From: Paguma larvata
Taxonomy: Eukaryota; Chordata; Mammalia; Carnivora; Viverridae
NCBI GenBank assembly: GCA_030068075.1
Contig: CM057836.1
Coordinates: 67,183,788-67,247,787 of the forward strand
Direction of reading: 5' to 3'
Length of the DNA: 64,000 nucleotides
Shown: positions 22,941-36,043 of the stretch, one piece after another
Layout of the letters: the number at the start of each line of letters is the position of its first letter
Position numbering within the stretch: the stretch's first letter is position 1
Position numbers and translations under genes: made by a program
The notes under the pieces: generated by a model
What the model saw: the letters and a program-made list of their open reading frames with translations, nothing else
Database searches by the model: none
Told to the model about the DNA's origin: nothing

Positions 22941-25900
22941 ATTATTTTTATAATAACAAGCAAGATATGTTAAATAATAATAATGAAGAACTATTACATT
23001 GGCTTATTCATTATAACTCATAGACCTATTAGAATGTCCTAATTTATGAAACTACTTCATTTGTTTTTTTTGAAATGCTTGGACAAGCCTCTCAGGGGCT
23101 AGGACTCTCGGGTAGTAAGTGTACAGATGTCCTTGTGTGGTACTCAAAAGCTATGGAGTTCTATCCCTGGATCTAGGGCTTCCTAGTACTGTGACCACTG
23201 TAACTAAAACTAAGAGAACCAGATAACCACATAGATAAAAGAGACTAATTCCGTTTTGCCTTTTAACCAGCTAAAAACACCCTGTGATGTGAAATAGTGA
23301 ACAATATTTAATATAATTCTTGGTTATCTTTGGAAACAAAACAAAGCAAGACAACAATCATAATAACGACAATATAATGACGGCAATGACGGCAGTGGGG
23401 GAAAGCTTCCCTAAGACCTCCTTTTTTCAAGGATACCAAAAGTTATTCTTAGTTCTTTCTGATGTTGCAAACCCATTTCTTCAAAGCTGCCATTGTTTTT
23501 TTCTCTATCAACATTATCTCACTGAGCCAATACCAAAAATAACAGAAAAATATTCAAATGAAAAAGTAGACTGGACCTGCTACTAATTAAATTTCTCTAA
23601 ATTCAGGGGAGCTTTTAGTTCTGTCTGACAATTTTTTAAACTATTCCTGGTTATTGCTTTCTTTTCAGCTCTCCTGAATAATTTCTGGACATCTTTACAA
23701 CTTACCTCCATCTATCTCCATTCACTCTAAATGCATAAATTTCTTACAGCTTTGTGGAAAATTGAGAACAATGTAGTAATTATATATATTGTCCCATCCT
23801 TATAGGCAACAGATTTATAATTGAGACCAGTTCTATCTATTAGATTATATCCTAACAGTTAAATATACAAAATCAACCTATAAGGATTAGTTTTGGTGAC
23901 TTCTGACTCCACAAAAAAAGAGGATATCTAAAAGCACATGGGAATTTTTAAATTAAATTTGCAGAAAAATGGCAAATTAAAGGTAACATTTACCTTTTAA
24001 ACTCCAGTTTCACAGTATCCTGCATTTCAGCCCTTGCCTATTCCCTGCCTCTCCATTTAGCCCTTGACTCAAGTCTATCTGGATGCTTCTGAGAGCTGGT
24101 GTCCTTGCCCTTACTCTAATCTATACAGTCAATACTTCCTGAGCCTACCTGAGAGCCTCCTGTGTCCACAGCCAAGTGTTGTAAGTTATGTAGAAAGACT
24201 CCCCTCTAGCTGTCTAAAATCTGGCATAAATAGCTAACTGCACAACTTCCCTTTCAGAAATCAATTAAAACAGAAGCAAACATTTTGTCAGATAAAACAA
24301 TCAAGCAAAGATCTATAATTGTCTGTCTGCTTGACGTAGCAATGCAATGGTGCCAGGACCATATGAAAGAAATTCAGAACTGGCATTTCAATACAGAGGT
24401 CAATATTCAGGAAATATAATATCATGGAAAGCTTGGGACAGTGAAGGGGAGTAGCGTGATTGGGAACTTTATACTATTTCTTGTGGAAATGACATAACCA
24501 CACATAGTTTGTTCTACTTCTGGTTTCTATGTTGGTTCGTTTATATGCCTGATTATTCTTGCTTCAAACCTAGAGAAAAAAAATAGATTTTGTTTTGTTT
24601 TCTCACAAATCTCCTTCTAAATCTTTTTGGAAAAATGCACTAACTCCACCATGTCTTTCTATGAAATTTCCCCTTGCCTTTCTCTAAATATGTGATATAA
24701 ATGACAGTTGTATTCTTTCTAGATATACAGCATCCCTATAGTTTACGTGGTTGAAAAAGAGAGAAAAAAAAATTAGATGAAAAGCCTTGAGAAAACAAAA
24801 CAAGGATATTTGTCAAAAATTTAGTTCTTAAAGAAATTCCAGAGCCAATAAAGTTCACAGAAAATTATATCAAATCTCCAAAAAAGCAGATAATTCCTTT
24901 AGTATTGAAAGTGTTCTGTGGCAAATCAAGAAAGAATTCTTAATATTTTTATAAGACATCATTGTACTAAATAAGGAAACAAAAATAAATGAAATGTGCG
25001 TCTTAATTAAAATAACAGCAGAACATATTCTTTAAAATAATAATGCATTACATTCAAATTATTATCATTCTTGATGGCTCAATTTTAGAAAGTCTTTTAT
25101 TAGAATATATATCAAGCAATAAAAGGAAAAGGGCCATTTTAACAGATGATATTGTGTTTGATTACATCCAGTATCCTTTCCTAGTGAAAACACATGGTAA
25201 AATAGAAATTTTGATAGAATAATTCAACACAACATAAATACCAGTTCTCCAAAAAATTAATTATAAATTCCAAGCAGTATAACTCAGAATCCCAATGGGA
25301 GGATTATTTCAATTCTGAGGGAGAGTGTTGTGGCAATTCTCAGATTATATGAAATATAACATGACAAATATATGGACAAGATAAGATCCAAATCATTTCC
25401 TTTCTAATGCATTGTATGCCTTATAATACAAGGCAATAGGAAGTAGGCAGCATTCCCATTAAATTATCCTAGCCTGGAAAATCAAACATAAATCTAACTT
25501 TAGATGTAATTCCTAGAGGAACAAGTTAAATTATACTACTGGTTAAAATTGTTTGACCTGTGTATTAATATGTCCCGTCTTGATAATCAGAGAAAGAAAA
25601 TAATTTCCAGGACACCTCTTGCTTCAAGACAGCTAGGTAATTGGAGTGTGATCTGCTCTTCTGTAGGGCAGAAACTCCCAGAGAATTAACATCCTGGGAA
25701 AATGCTCACCCATTGAGGGAGGAGAGTTGGTGGACAGATAAAGCAGATTTCTGGCTTCTCAGGAGTGCAATTTTGGGCCATGTGCTCTAGGACCCACAGA
25801 ACTGAAATACTGCTTTTTTCCAAACTTCTATCCAGAGGTGTCACAAAACTCCCTTTTCATTTTCTATTCACTCAGTCTGCTGAAGCTTGGCCTCTCCAAC

Positions 25901-26556
25901 TCCCAGAACAGAATTTGAGGGACTTATATTACACTAGGTGTCCCTCCGTGCCTCTGATGCGCTCACCTTCTCCTGGTTTTGGCAATACTTTCCTTAATAC
26001 TGAATAGCTAGGAATGTATTTCTACAATTGCTACTTTCTCCATGAATCATCAATGTTTCCTATATGTTTTATGTAACCATCATTTATATTCCCATTTACA
26101 CAGACAAACATGCTCACCCGCAATCACACACACACTCACATAACTCAAGTGCACACACTCTGATCTCAGGTGCTCCCCGTGCCGTATCAGTGATGCCCCT
26201 GCCTCCATTACCTTCTACTTTAAGCACATTTATTATCCACATGGATATGACAGAGATCTGTGTCAACTACACATTTGATCTCATCACATTCTTACCGAAA
26301 TCTTCTAATTCTACACCTACAGATGAAGTCCATTTACTCATGTGCCTGTTGATGACCTGAATGCTGCTTACTTTTCCTGTTCCCTTCAGTTCATTGTTGT
26401 GTTGCATATTATTCCCTAGAATTACTAAAACTTTGTATGCTTTATATTTCCTTCCACTCTGTCTTTTTGGTTTAGGCCAGTCTCTTTAGAATTATTTACT
26501 TTTTTCCTTCCTTTTTTTTTACATTTCTCTTTTCCCTACTCTAACTGGCTAACTTC
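22941..26556. other. 3.6 kb of non-coding DNA, no gene seen
   Basis: No gene, RNA or transposon could be supported. Open frames at 23320-23586 (88 codons), 25765-26007 (80) and 26064-26360 (98, in a CA/CT-richer part) are domain-free. The C/T-richer parts at 23980-24250 and 25620-26460 may be decayed LINE sequence but I could not place them. Confidence 0.4.
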
Positions 26557-26570
26557 TGTTCAACCTTTTA

Positions 26571-26800
26571 TTTTTTTTATTATTATTGTTTTTAATGTTT
26601 ATTCATTTCTGAGAGAGAGAGACAGAGTGGAACGTAAACAGGGGAAGGGCAGAGAGAGATGGAGACACAGAATCCGAAGCAGGCTCCAGGCTCTGAGCTG
26701 TCAGCACAGAGCCCAATGCGGGGCCCGAACCCACGAACTGTGAGATCATGACCTGAGGCGAAGTCAGACGCTTAACTGACTGAGCCACCCAGGTGCCTCA
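26571..26800 (-). mobile_element. CAN/SINEC SINE, felid-type
   Basis: Well-preserved reverse-strand copy: T-rich tail, 'tttttaatgtttattcat', GA block, 'gaatccgaagcaggctccagg', 'gctgtcagcacagagcccaatgcgggg', 'gaactgtgagatcatgacctgag', head complement ending 'gagccacccaggtgcctc'. The 14-bp duplication TGTTCAACCTTTTA at 26557-26570 and 26801-26814 is perfect. Confidence 0.95.
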
Positions 26801-26894
26801 TGTTCAACCTTTTAAATTCAGCCATTTGAAATGCCTTGTCTGTTTCTTCAGTGGTAGATACATTACATTTCATAAGAACAATCTTCCAGGGTTT

Positions 26895-27020
26895 AATTTT
26901 CCAACCAGATTTTAAGTTCCTCGTACACTAGGACTCTCTTTTATTCTGTTCCTTATGTAGCACATGACACATAGAGGATTTTCAAAGAATCTGAATAAAC
27001 TAAATTCATGCCTTAATAAA
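26895..27020 (+). mobile_element. L2 LINE 3' tail remnant
   Basis: 'agattttaagttcctcgtacactaggactctc', 'ttctgttccttatgtagcacatgacacatagagg' and 'aataaac...taataaatgc' follow the L2 3' order (GACTGTAAGCTCCTTGAGG, then TGCCTGGCACATAGTAGG, then CAATAAATG). Confidence 0.5.
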
Positions 27021-28075
27021 TGCATTATAAATAAATTGATGACTGAAAAAGTCCCCACATCTCTAAATCATAGTTTGCCCAATTGGAAAAAGGTGTCATT
27101 AATAACTTCCTTAGATAATTGTTCAGTGTAGTACATAACTTAAGACCGAGTGAAGTACCTGGCTCATATAAGTAGAAAATAATATTAGTCCCTGTGGCAG
27201 ACTGTATTTCTAAAAGATGGGCACACCAATAAATGCTCCATTCTACTTGTTCTCCTTAAATATGAAGTTAACACTTCTCCATGGAAAGGTGGGATCTATG
27301 AACCTAATAAATCTTTGCTGTATGCTACTAAGTTCTAGAGTAATTATGCAGACATAGTAAATGAGAGAGTTCTAGTGTCACTCCGAATGTCCATGAGAGC
27401 AACAAATCAGAATTAGTCTCATATGTAAGGTTTTTGCAAACAATATAGCTATATCTTCATATAACCATGATGGTGGTTTACCACATGGTCAGGAAGGCAA
27501 AGCACTAGGGCAAGAGAGACAGGAGAAAATGAAACAACTTATTTCATAATTATTTTCTCCATGCATGTCAATTTTAGTCTAAAATAGTGCAAACACAATT
27601 CCAAGTTGTCTCTATGACATCTAGTTGGAGCATTTGGCCCTAACGATCAAGATAAGTCCCTGATTTCAGACTTAGACTAATGACTTTGTACTTAGACAGG
27701 GGCAGTCCGAGTAGGAAAAACATACAGGAAAATGTATGCCAGTGAAGATTACTTAAATGTGGAATATGTGGGAGAAGGCATGAAATTTCCTTTGCAAGGT
27801 CATTTAAAAGACAATAAAAGAAGGAAAAAATGAAACTGTTTACTACTCTGAAGAAAAGGTACTAAACATCGATTTTCTTTCACAATAAACATCTATTAAG
27901 TTTCAAATATAGGTCATCTATTAAGTTTCATACAGCCAAAGGAATCCTGCTACTAAATTTAAAATAAGTCACTTTGTTTTCAATGTTGTATAATAAAAAT
28001 AACGTGCAGGAAAAAAATCCACCTTGTTTTATTCCTCATCTTCTTATTTCGATTAAATATTGCCTGTGATTCCTT
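27021..28075. other. Non-coding stretch with a short direct repeat
   Basis: The 16-mer CATCTATTAAGTTTCA occurs at 27890-27905 and 27915-27930 (period 25). No gene is seen. 27190-27480 has a mixed composition that could be a decayed LTR or DNA element, unassigned. Confidence 0.4.
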
Positions 28076-28094
28076 TGAATTCTCTTAGTATTTA

Positions 28095-28321
28095 TATATT
28101 TATTCATTTTATTTATTTTTTTTAACGTTTATTTACTTTTGACAGAGAGACAGAGTGTGAGCAGGGGAAGGGTAGAGAAAGAGGGATATACAGAATCTGA
28201 AGCATGCTCCAGGCCCTGAGCTGTCAGCACAGAGACTGATGCGGGGCTCAAATTCACAAACCGTGAGATTATGACCTGAGCCCAAGTCGGTGCTCAACCA
28301 ACTGAGACTCCTAGGCGCCCC
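28095..28321 (-). mobile_element. CAN/SINEC SINE with perfect 19-bp target duplication
   Basis: Reverse-strand copy with the felid-type tail 'tttttttaacgtttattt', GA block, 'gctgtcagcacagagactgatgcgggg' and head complement ending 'ctcctaggcgcccc'. TGAATTCTCTTAGTATTTA is present unchanged at 28076-28094 and 28322-28340, so the insertion edges are exact and the insertion is fairly young. Confidence 0.96.
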
Positions 28322-28340
28322 TGAATTCTCTTAGTATTTA

Positions 28341-30656
28341 ATTAGGAAACACTTCTCATTTCAGTCAAACACAGAAGTTGTAAAGAAACAAGAGAGTTCC
28401 ATTTCCTTACCATTATGAAATGATTTAATGTTATTATCTCCAAATCTCAGGTAACACACATTCTGAGTCAACCCATTTCTTCATTTCATCGAACATTTCC
28501 TGAGCACTTAACATATCCCATAATTCTATGCACCACAAACATTAAGATTCCATAGAAATATCATATTTTAATCGGGGACCAGTCAAGTAACCAGCTAAGA
28601 AAAAATGTGACGAGAAGTATATAATGATATATTCTTGTCTCTTTACAGTAAATGCACAATCCTCTATATGGCTCTCAGGCATTTGAAACTATAACAAATA
28701 GCCTTTCTTTTCACAACAGGACTTTTAGGCAAGGATTACTATAAATATACATAGTGTTCTTTTGAACATTTGTAAGAACAATATGTGTCAGTTCTTACCT
28801 GTTGTCTTGTAGCTTCAAATTCACCATTCTCCTCTGTGAACCATGAAGTTGTGATAAGAACTCTGCAAACTACATTTCCCAGATACCTTTGCCATTTAAC
28901 TTCCTGTCAGTTTCTGCCACAGGGAATTTTTAAAAAGGAGGCTGAAAAGTATGAAGGAAGAAGCATCTTCACTTTGTCAGCATAGTGCCAGCAAGAGGAA
29001 TTAGTCCCACTTGCAGCAACTATTACTTCACTCAGCATTTGCACTTGACCATAGACTCCTGCCATTTTTAGAATTTCTATGACAAGTCTCATTTATAGTC
29101 CTTGGGCTACAACCACAATCACCACCTAAGAACCAGCAGCAGCCATTCACCTGCTATATATACAACCTCATTCATAGAAATCCAAGGCACATTTCAAATG
29201 AAATACAACAGATTCCTTATATTAAATCTCTTCTGTTGAAAATCCTAATGTATTTTCTATTTCCCTTACTGAACTTTGACTGATTTTACCACAAGTACAC
29301 AGAAACAAACATATGATCACAAGAAATTCACAAGTCTTTTAATGTACTCAAGAATTTTTTATTATTCTTTCCTTCCTGACTTTTAAAAAATGTTCCTACA
29401 CAAATTCAGTTTTTCAGCAGGTAATGAGTATTTTGAGCCTGTGAATGCAATCATAAATTATGTAGAGGTTTCAAAATACCAAATATTTTGGTATATGTCC
29501 TCTCTAATTTTGAGGTTTTTGAGGTTTCTTTCTCCATTTTTTTTCTATTTATGGGAAACAAGTCAGAAGAAAAATGAGATAAAAGTTGATCAGAAATAAT
29601 TGCTCTATTGTTTTTACAATTATTTTTAGTAATGCCACAGGAATAACTTATTTATATGCATTAAATATATTTTCTTTTTAAATTGAGTTTCTACCATAGA
29701 AAAAATATAGGATATTTAGATATATACTGAGGCAGTATAATTGAAATACCTATAGACGTTATATGAAAATTGACATGATATAAATTCTACATATTACATT
29801 TTGCCTTGGAATCTCTAGATAAAAAGAAAATATGGGGGGGTGTTTTCTCATATTTTACCATCTCATTAACTAGAACTTATTATTTATTTGGAAGAATTTG
29901 AGTCTTGTAATAAATTATAAATTGTAAATAAATACCATTTTATATCCCTTAGGCACTCAGTTCAATTAGTTGCTATCAAGCATTTTATAGGTAGAGATTC
30001 TGCCAAGCCAGTTTTGATGACTAGATAAGACTCATTTGGAATTAATAGCATCTATTTTTCATTTAAATGATTCATGTGCTATAATCTCCAAAGAAGATTT
30101 TCTTGAGGAAATTAAAACACCTTTTATTTGCCCATTTGCAACATAAAATTGCTTATCAAAATTGTTCTCTGAAATAGTGAGAATGCATTTATTCATTTCC
30201 ATTAATATCACCTCTTACCAAATATAGTTAGTTGATTCTCTAATTTTAATAGATAAAAATCATGTTGATTCATATAAATTATTAGGTCATAACTCAGGCT
30301 ACTGAATAAAAATCTATGAGAGACAGGTAGAAGTGTCAACACTGTTAATGGGTATATTAGTTACTTTCAATACTGGCAGCCTATCAAACATTTTTATATA
30401 AACATTAGCATATCTTGACTTCTTTAAATCTTCATTACTATAAGAATAACAAAACTGACTGGCTAAAACTAGGTGGAATACTGGAATAGAAACACATTCT
30501 CAGTAAATTAGATATAATTCAGTATTTAAGAGGATTAAACAATTAAACAAATTACTATTGACCTGTATATAAGAGAGATGTTTATTCTCAAAGAAATTTT
30601 GATAATTAAAAAGCTAAAGCTTAATTGCTTGAAAATTAACTTCAGTGGAATCCATC
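28341..30656. other. Non-coding stretch, no gene seen
   Basis: 28480-28620 resembles the old 'cctgagcacttaac' repeat type. 28770-29160 is a less AT-rich patch with two overlapping domain-free open frames (28785-28985 plus, 28907-29092 minus) and could be an unplaced old transposon. The rest is AT-rich. Confidence 0.4.
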
Positions 30657-30720
30657 ATTCTTTGATAATACTGAAAAATGATACTGTGATTCTTTGATAA
30701 TACTGAAAAATGATAAAGTG
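30657..30720. repeat. 32-bp tandem duplication
   Basis: Two adjacent 32-bp units (30657-30688, 30689-30720) are identical over the first 27 bases and differ at only two positions after that. No transposon hallmarks are present. The high identity in old surrounding sequence points to a recent event. Confidence 0.95.
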
Positions 30721-32415
30721 AACACTGCTTACAACTATTTAACAGCATTTTCAATGAATTCTAAAATTATTAGTAAGGAAAATGTAATAGTGTTTAAACA
30801 CAGTACTAAGTGTACACCCCAGTAAAATCTAAGAAGATGAATAATCTTTCATAAAATTTATTCTGGCTAATATTTGCTGAGACCTGTAACACTATTTCTG
30901 ATTATTATCTGAAAAAACTTTGAAATATATATATATATTATTTAGTATAATATAGTATATATATATTTACTTCTAAGGCAAACAAATGCTATTCTAAAAA
31001 TAAATTTTTTCAGGGTAGTGTTCAGACACTTGCAGACAAGGATTCTTATATATATGCAAAAAATAAGATTTGGAAGTCTCTTCTGATCTATATGCAAGAG
31101 AGAATGGAAGACAAATGATGGAGAACTAAACAGAATGCCCAAGAGAAAATCTGTTTCAAAATCTGAATATAGTCCTATTTCAAATGAATGTGTTGCCAAC
31201 AACCTTTAAGGATAATTCACATAAGCTGCAAAGGAAATGTGATTACAACTTGTATAATGGTGGCTGTAATCACATATCCATTGGTCTGGGAAAAAAGTAC
31301 CTTTTTCTAAGGTAGGTACTATTTTCAGGTATTTTGTATGAATTTTGGAGAATTATATGCATATGAGTAATTTTTCGTGTCACACATCCTAAAAAAAAAG
31401 AACTTGGTACATTGCCAAGGTGTCTCAACACTATGGCAATATTAGCCGTTTTATCTCTTTGCCCTTTCCTAAAATAGAATCATTCTTTTTAAAATTTTGT
31501 ATTACTTTCAAATTTTTTTTGGTCATTTTGGGAAAATGTTGAAAAAAATTCACATAACACTAGAGATATTCTATTTAGGATGATCGGTTTTTATTTTTCT
31601 AATTTAGGAATGTTCACTTTTTGACATACTATAATTAACTAGCATCCTTTATGTCTTTCCTTATGCTTTTTTTCTTCATTCACTCCTCCTTTTTTCCTCC
31701 TTACTATCCTTCTCTTCTTTCTTACTTACATTATCCCCAACTGAATTCACAAAGAATATTGGAGATTTTACATGAATCCTTCCAATACAATATAAAGGCA
31801 TTGGGTGCATAAAAGTTGGAAATAAAGTTAAATTTTCTTTTAGAAAAAGAAATTCATATCACATCATAATATTTATAACTGCTATTATATTTATATGTTT
31901 CTAGTATTCTTATTAGTTACTATGTAATAATATATGTATTATATAATTATATATACACAGTATATATGTATATATGTGTGTGTAATTTTATATAAATGCA
32001 TTTGTAACTTAATTTTTGTATTTTTTCATATAATTTATCTATTATATATAATATACATGATTATCTAGGAGCAGATATACTTTTTATTAACTTAATTGAA
32101 GCTTTTTTTTTTTAACAGATGTCTACTGAGTACCTATCATGGTCATGCCCTATGTAAATGATTACTACAAATGGGAAACAAGATAAATATACATATACAT
32201 GCATGCTCTTATTTGATAGGATGGAGGTGGTAGTTAATATCATGGTGATAATCATTGACCAAAAGAAAAGGTTTCTAACCAACACATTTTGTATCTTAAA
32301 CTTACATGGTGTTTTATGTCATTCGTATCTCAGTAAATTGGGGAAAAATGCTTTTGTGTAGAAATTTGTTTTCATTTCTCATGGGTAATAACTAACTATG
32401 GGATTTATGAGCAGT
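30721..32415. other. Non-coding stretch with AT-microsatellites
   Basis: Contains (AT)n at about 30924-30966, a mixed TATA/TATG/GT tract at about 31922-31985 and a pyrimidine-rich run at about 31668-31728. An 86-codon minus-strand frame (30942-31202) and a 67-codon plus-strand frame (32158-32361) carry no recognised domain. Confidence 0.45.
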
Positions 32416-32419
32416 ATGG

Positions 32420-32700
32420 CAACCGTATATTATATCTCATAACACACTGCAATACTGTTTTCCAAGAAACTATTCAATTTTTCATACATATAAGGAGAAC
32501 CATGCAAAAAGTAATTTTTTATGTTTGACTTCAAGCAATGTATCTGGATTTGGAGTTGTTCGCCATCCTAAACAAATCATAGTCTGTCTTTTTATGTTAC
32601 TTATTCTTATATATATGTAGTGGTATTAAATTGTGGTTTCAACTTACATTTCTTTGATAACTAGTGAATATTTTTTTGAGAAGTATCTGATCAAAATTTT
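32420..32700 (-). mobile_element. Possible decayed L1 3' fragment, antisense
   Basis: 'caatactgttttccaagaaactattcaatttttcatac' and 'gtggtttcaacttacatttctttgataactagtgaatatttttttgag' resemble the antisense L1 order (ACTGTTTTCCACAGTGGCTG..., TTTGCATTTCCCTGATGATTAGTGATG). Very diverged, so the call is tentative. Confidence 0.3.
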
Positions 32701-32771
32701 GCCTGTGGGAATTTTCTTTGTGGGGATCTTATTACTGTTATTAAAGGAATCAAGGACTCATTGAAGAAATG

Positions 32772-32818
32772 ACCTATTCCATGGATGCAAAATGAACTAT
32801 TCCATGGCTGCAAAAAGG
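32772..32818. repeat. Short tandem repeat, period about 24 bp
   Basis: CTATTCCATGGATGCAAAA and CTATTCCATGGCTGCAAAA lie 23 bp apart (starting 32774 and 32797) and differ by one base. Confidence 0.85.
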
Positions 32819-35045
32819 AAAATGCAAGATGAGCCTGAAGCAAAGAAAAGAGAGCTTTAAAAACTGAAAAGGGGAAGTATGTTAAAGGAACACAGAAATC
32901 AAGCTGGAAGAACTTCCACTGGTTAAAGCTGAAAAATTTGTAAAACAAAATAAATAATTATTCACCATATATAACCCAATGCATTAAATAAATACACACA
33001 AGTTCATAATTATACAAACAAACAAATAAATAAATAAATAAACGAAGAGAAGTGACAACACTTCTTTATAGAAAAATTCCAAATACTGGGCACTTCAGCT
33101 ACTTCCCATCGGTAATTGAGAAATTAAAGTTCTATCTACAGATGACATTTGTTTTGTTCATTGAAAAAACATATATTGTATAAATAACTCATATCATATG
33201 TCAAAAAAACAAAGATTAAAAAATGTGGCTTCTGGCCTCATCAAAGAGATACTTGCTTTTTCTTATAATTTTTATTTCATCCGTGTTGTTTATTTTCATG
33301 CCATTTATTAGACATAAAGTAATTGACAGCTGGAAACAAATTTCAGTCATTTTTAATTTGTAGCATTTAGCAAAAAGTTGCACATGTCTGCTCAGCAAGT
33401 ATTTCATAACTTTTCACATAAAATTGAGGAATGAACAAAAAACTGAAACAATTTATTTCATACATCTGGTCTTATTTTCCACAATATGATTTAAGAAAAA
33501 ACACGAAGGATGACGCTGGCACATACCCAACATATTAAGTGCTGAATAGAATTTCTCCTAAGCTATGTAAACTCTTCCTACTTAATATTTCTATTAAGAT
33601 TTATTTGGGAAAATGGGAGTTTGTTAAATATTAGCACTCTGTAGTTATCATAACATTGTGAATATGGATTCATTGCCCTTAAAAAGCCCTTCATAAATGT
33701 GAATTCTCATTTGCATTTGATTAATTCACTTTTCCTTTATTATTTTCCCAAAAATGGTAGTAATGGATTCAAGACTGGGTATATAATATTCTATCATCTT
33801 TAGTTAATATATCCTTCATTTAAGTGAATTTTACACCTAAACTGTAATCTATAATGAGTTTTAACAAGTATAACACATTTGAGAGAGTATTGCACTATAT
33901 CAATCTTCGATCTCTGATTTGGGTTTGTAATATTTAATAACATTTTAAGAAAGTATTTGCTACAATATTTTTCTCTGCACTTAACATTAATATTAATATA
34001 ACTATCTCTGAAATTCCTCTTTAAGAAATGATTCCATACTTTATTAATAGTTTTCTACTTAAGTGTACTATATTTTGCCTATTTAAAAATAAAATTTATT
34101 GTATTTATACTTCAATTTCTTCTTCTAATGATGTTATTTACTCAATATAATAATATCAGTTTCTCCTTCTTTTATGATGATCATAACAACTTAGTCTAAA
34201 CTCTAAACTAATGAAAGACCTTACACATCTATTTCTCTTCAACTATTTAAAGTATTTCTGGTAAGTAAATACATTTTAGAGCACTTTATTTGTGTGTTTG
34301 TACTGGGTGTTTGTGTGTCTATATGTATTTTTTTTCATATGCTCCAAGAATGTTTCTCATTGTGCCTCAGATATGTTAGACTCATTTGAGTATGGAATAG
34401 TAGCTGCAGGCAGAAAGCAAAACCATTTTTATTTACCCATTGTTATCTATTTTTAAAAATGTTCCATTCCCTGAAATTAAAAAAATATCTATCTCTTTCC
34501 TTAGGAAAATTAAATGTCATAACCTTTAAAATGACATTTATTCTAAGACTGATTGAAAAGCCTTACATACATTTGATTTTGTTGCCTTCTATTGAAGAAT
34601 AACCTAGTAATAACTTTCCACTTACATTCTACCAAAAAAAAGAAAAAAAAGAAACTGAATTCTAATATTGTTTCTAGCTTTTATGTTCTGGACCCTTATG
34701 CCTATAATACTTGACTGTATCTACTTCTTCTAGCATTTTCATCTAATATAGTCAGCAGCACCTTTCATAGAAAGGGAAAGGATTTCATATATTCTGCAAT
34801 TCCATTTGATATGAAGTTGAACAGTGTGTTTTAGCTTAGCTGCATAAAGTCTCATTTCACCTGTTTTCTAATTTATATTCCTCATCAAGGATTGAAAAGC
34901 TTTTTCTGGTAAGTAGATATATGGCACAATGTGTTATTTGTTGACTCTTAGAATAAAAATCAGTAGACTGTTTCCCAGATTATCCACCACTATAAATATT
35001 AACTTTTTTTTATTTTTAGTTTTTCTCATTCATTCACTTCTTTAT
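32819..35045. other. Non-coding stretch, no gene seen
   Basis: AT-rich, with an (AAAT)n-like stretch near 33018-33042. No gene or placed repeat. Confidence 0.45.
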
Positions 35046-35049
35046 TTTT

Positions 35050-36012
35050 ATTGTCAAACTATGAGTTTATCCTTACACTGGTAGCCTGCGATCTCATCAT
35101 TGGCATTATTTCTACTCCTACTTTGAAGCTTCTCTTCTATGAACATTTTAAAAGAATATGGCCACGTGAATAATAGCTCATCTAGAAAATACTGAGTTCA
35201 TTTGGGCATATCATGGTTAAACTTTTATGAACATCCATGTATATACTTTTGTGTGAATGTAAATTTTTAGTTTTCTAAGAGAAATGTCCATTAGTGTGAT
35301 TGTTGAATTGTATGCTAGTCCCATGTTCAGTTTTCTAGGAAACTGAAAAACTTTTTCAGAGTGGTTATACTATTTTATATTCCCTTCAGCAATTTATGAG
35401 TGATTCTATTTCTTTCCATCTTTGCCAGAAGTTGGTGTTGTCACTATTGTTTTTTATTTTAACTTTTCTGACATGTGTGCAGTAATCTCCTTGTGATTTT
35501 AAATTTTCTTAATGGCTAATGATGTTTAATATCTTTCCATCTGTTATTTGCCTCTATATTTATCTGTATATCGATTTCTGTGAAATGTCTGTGCACATTT
35601 TTTGCTTATTTTCTTCCTGAATTGTTTGATGTTTTTTTATTGCTGAGTTTGAGAGTTCTTTCTATACTCTAGATACAAGTCCTTTGGATATAACCTTTGG
35701 ATATATGGTGTGCAACTACACAGTCCCAGCCTAGAGCATGTCCTTTTATCCTCTTCACAGGGATTTTGGAGAGTAAAAATTTTCAGTTTTGATAAAGTCC
35801 AATTTATTCATGTTTCTTTTCATAAATTATGCTTTGGGTATAAAATCTATCTTTTTTCCTAGTGTAATACTGAAGATATTTTCCAATATTTTTTTCTAAA
35901 ATGTTCATACTTTTACATTTTACACTGAAGCTGGTATCCATTTGAGGCACTTTTCTATAAGGTATAACACTGAAGATAACGATATCTTTCTCTTTTTTTT
36001 TAATGTTTATTT

Positions 36013-36043
<31 letters not shown>

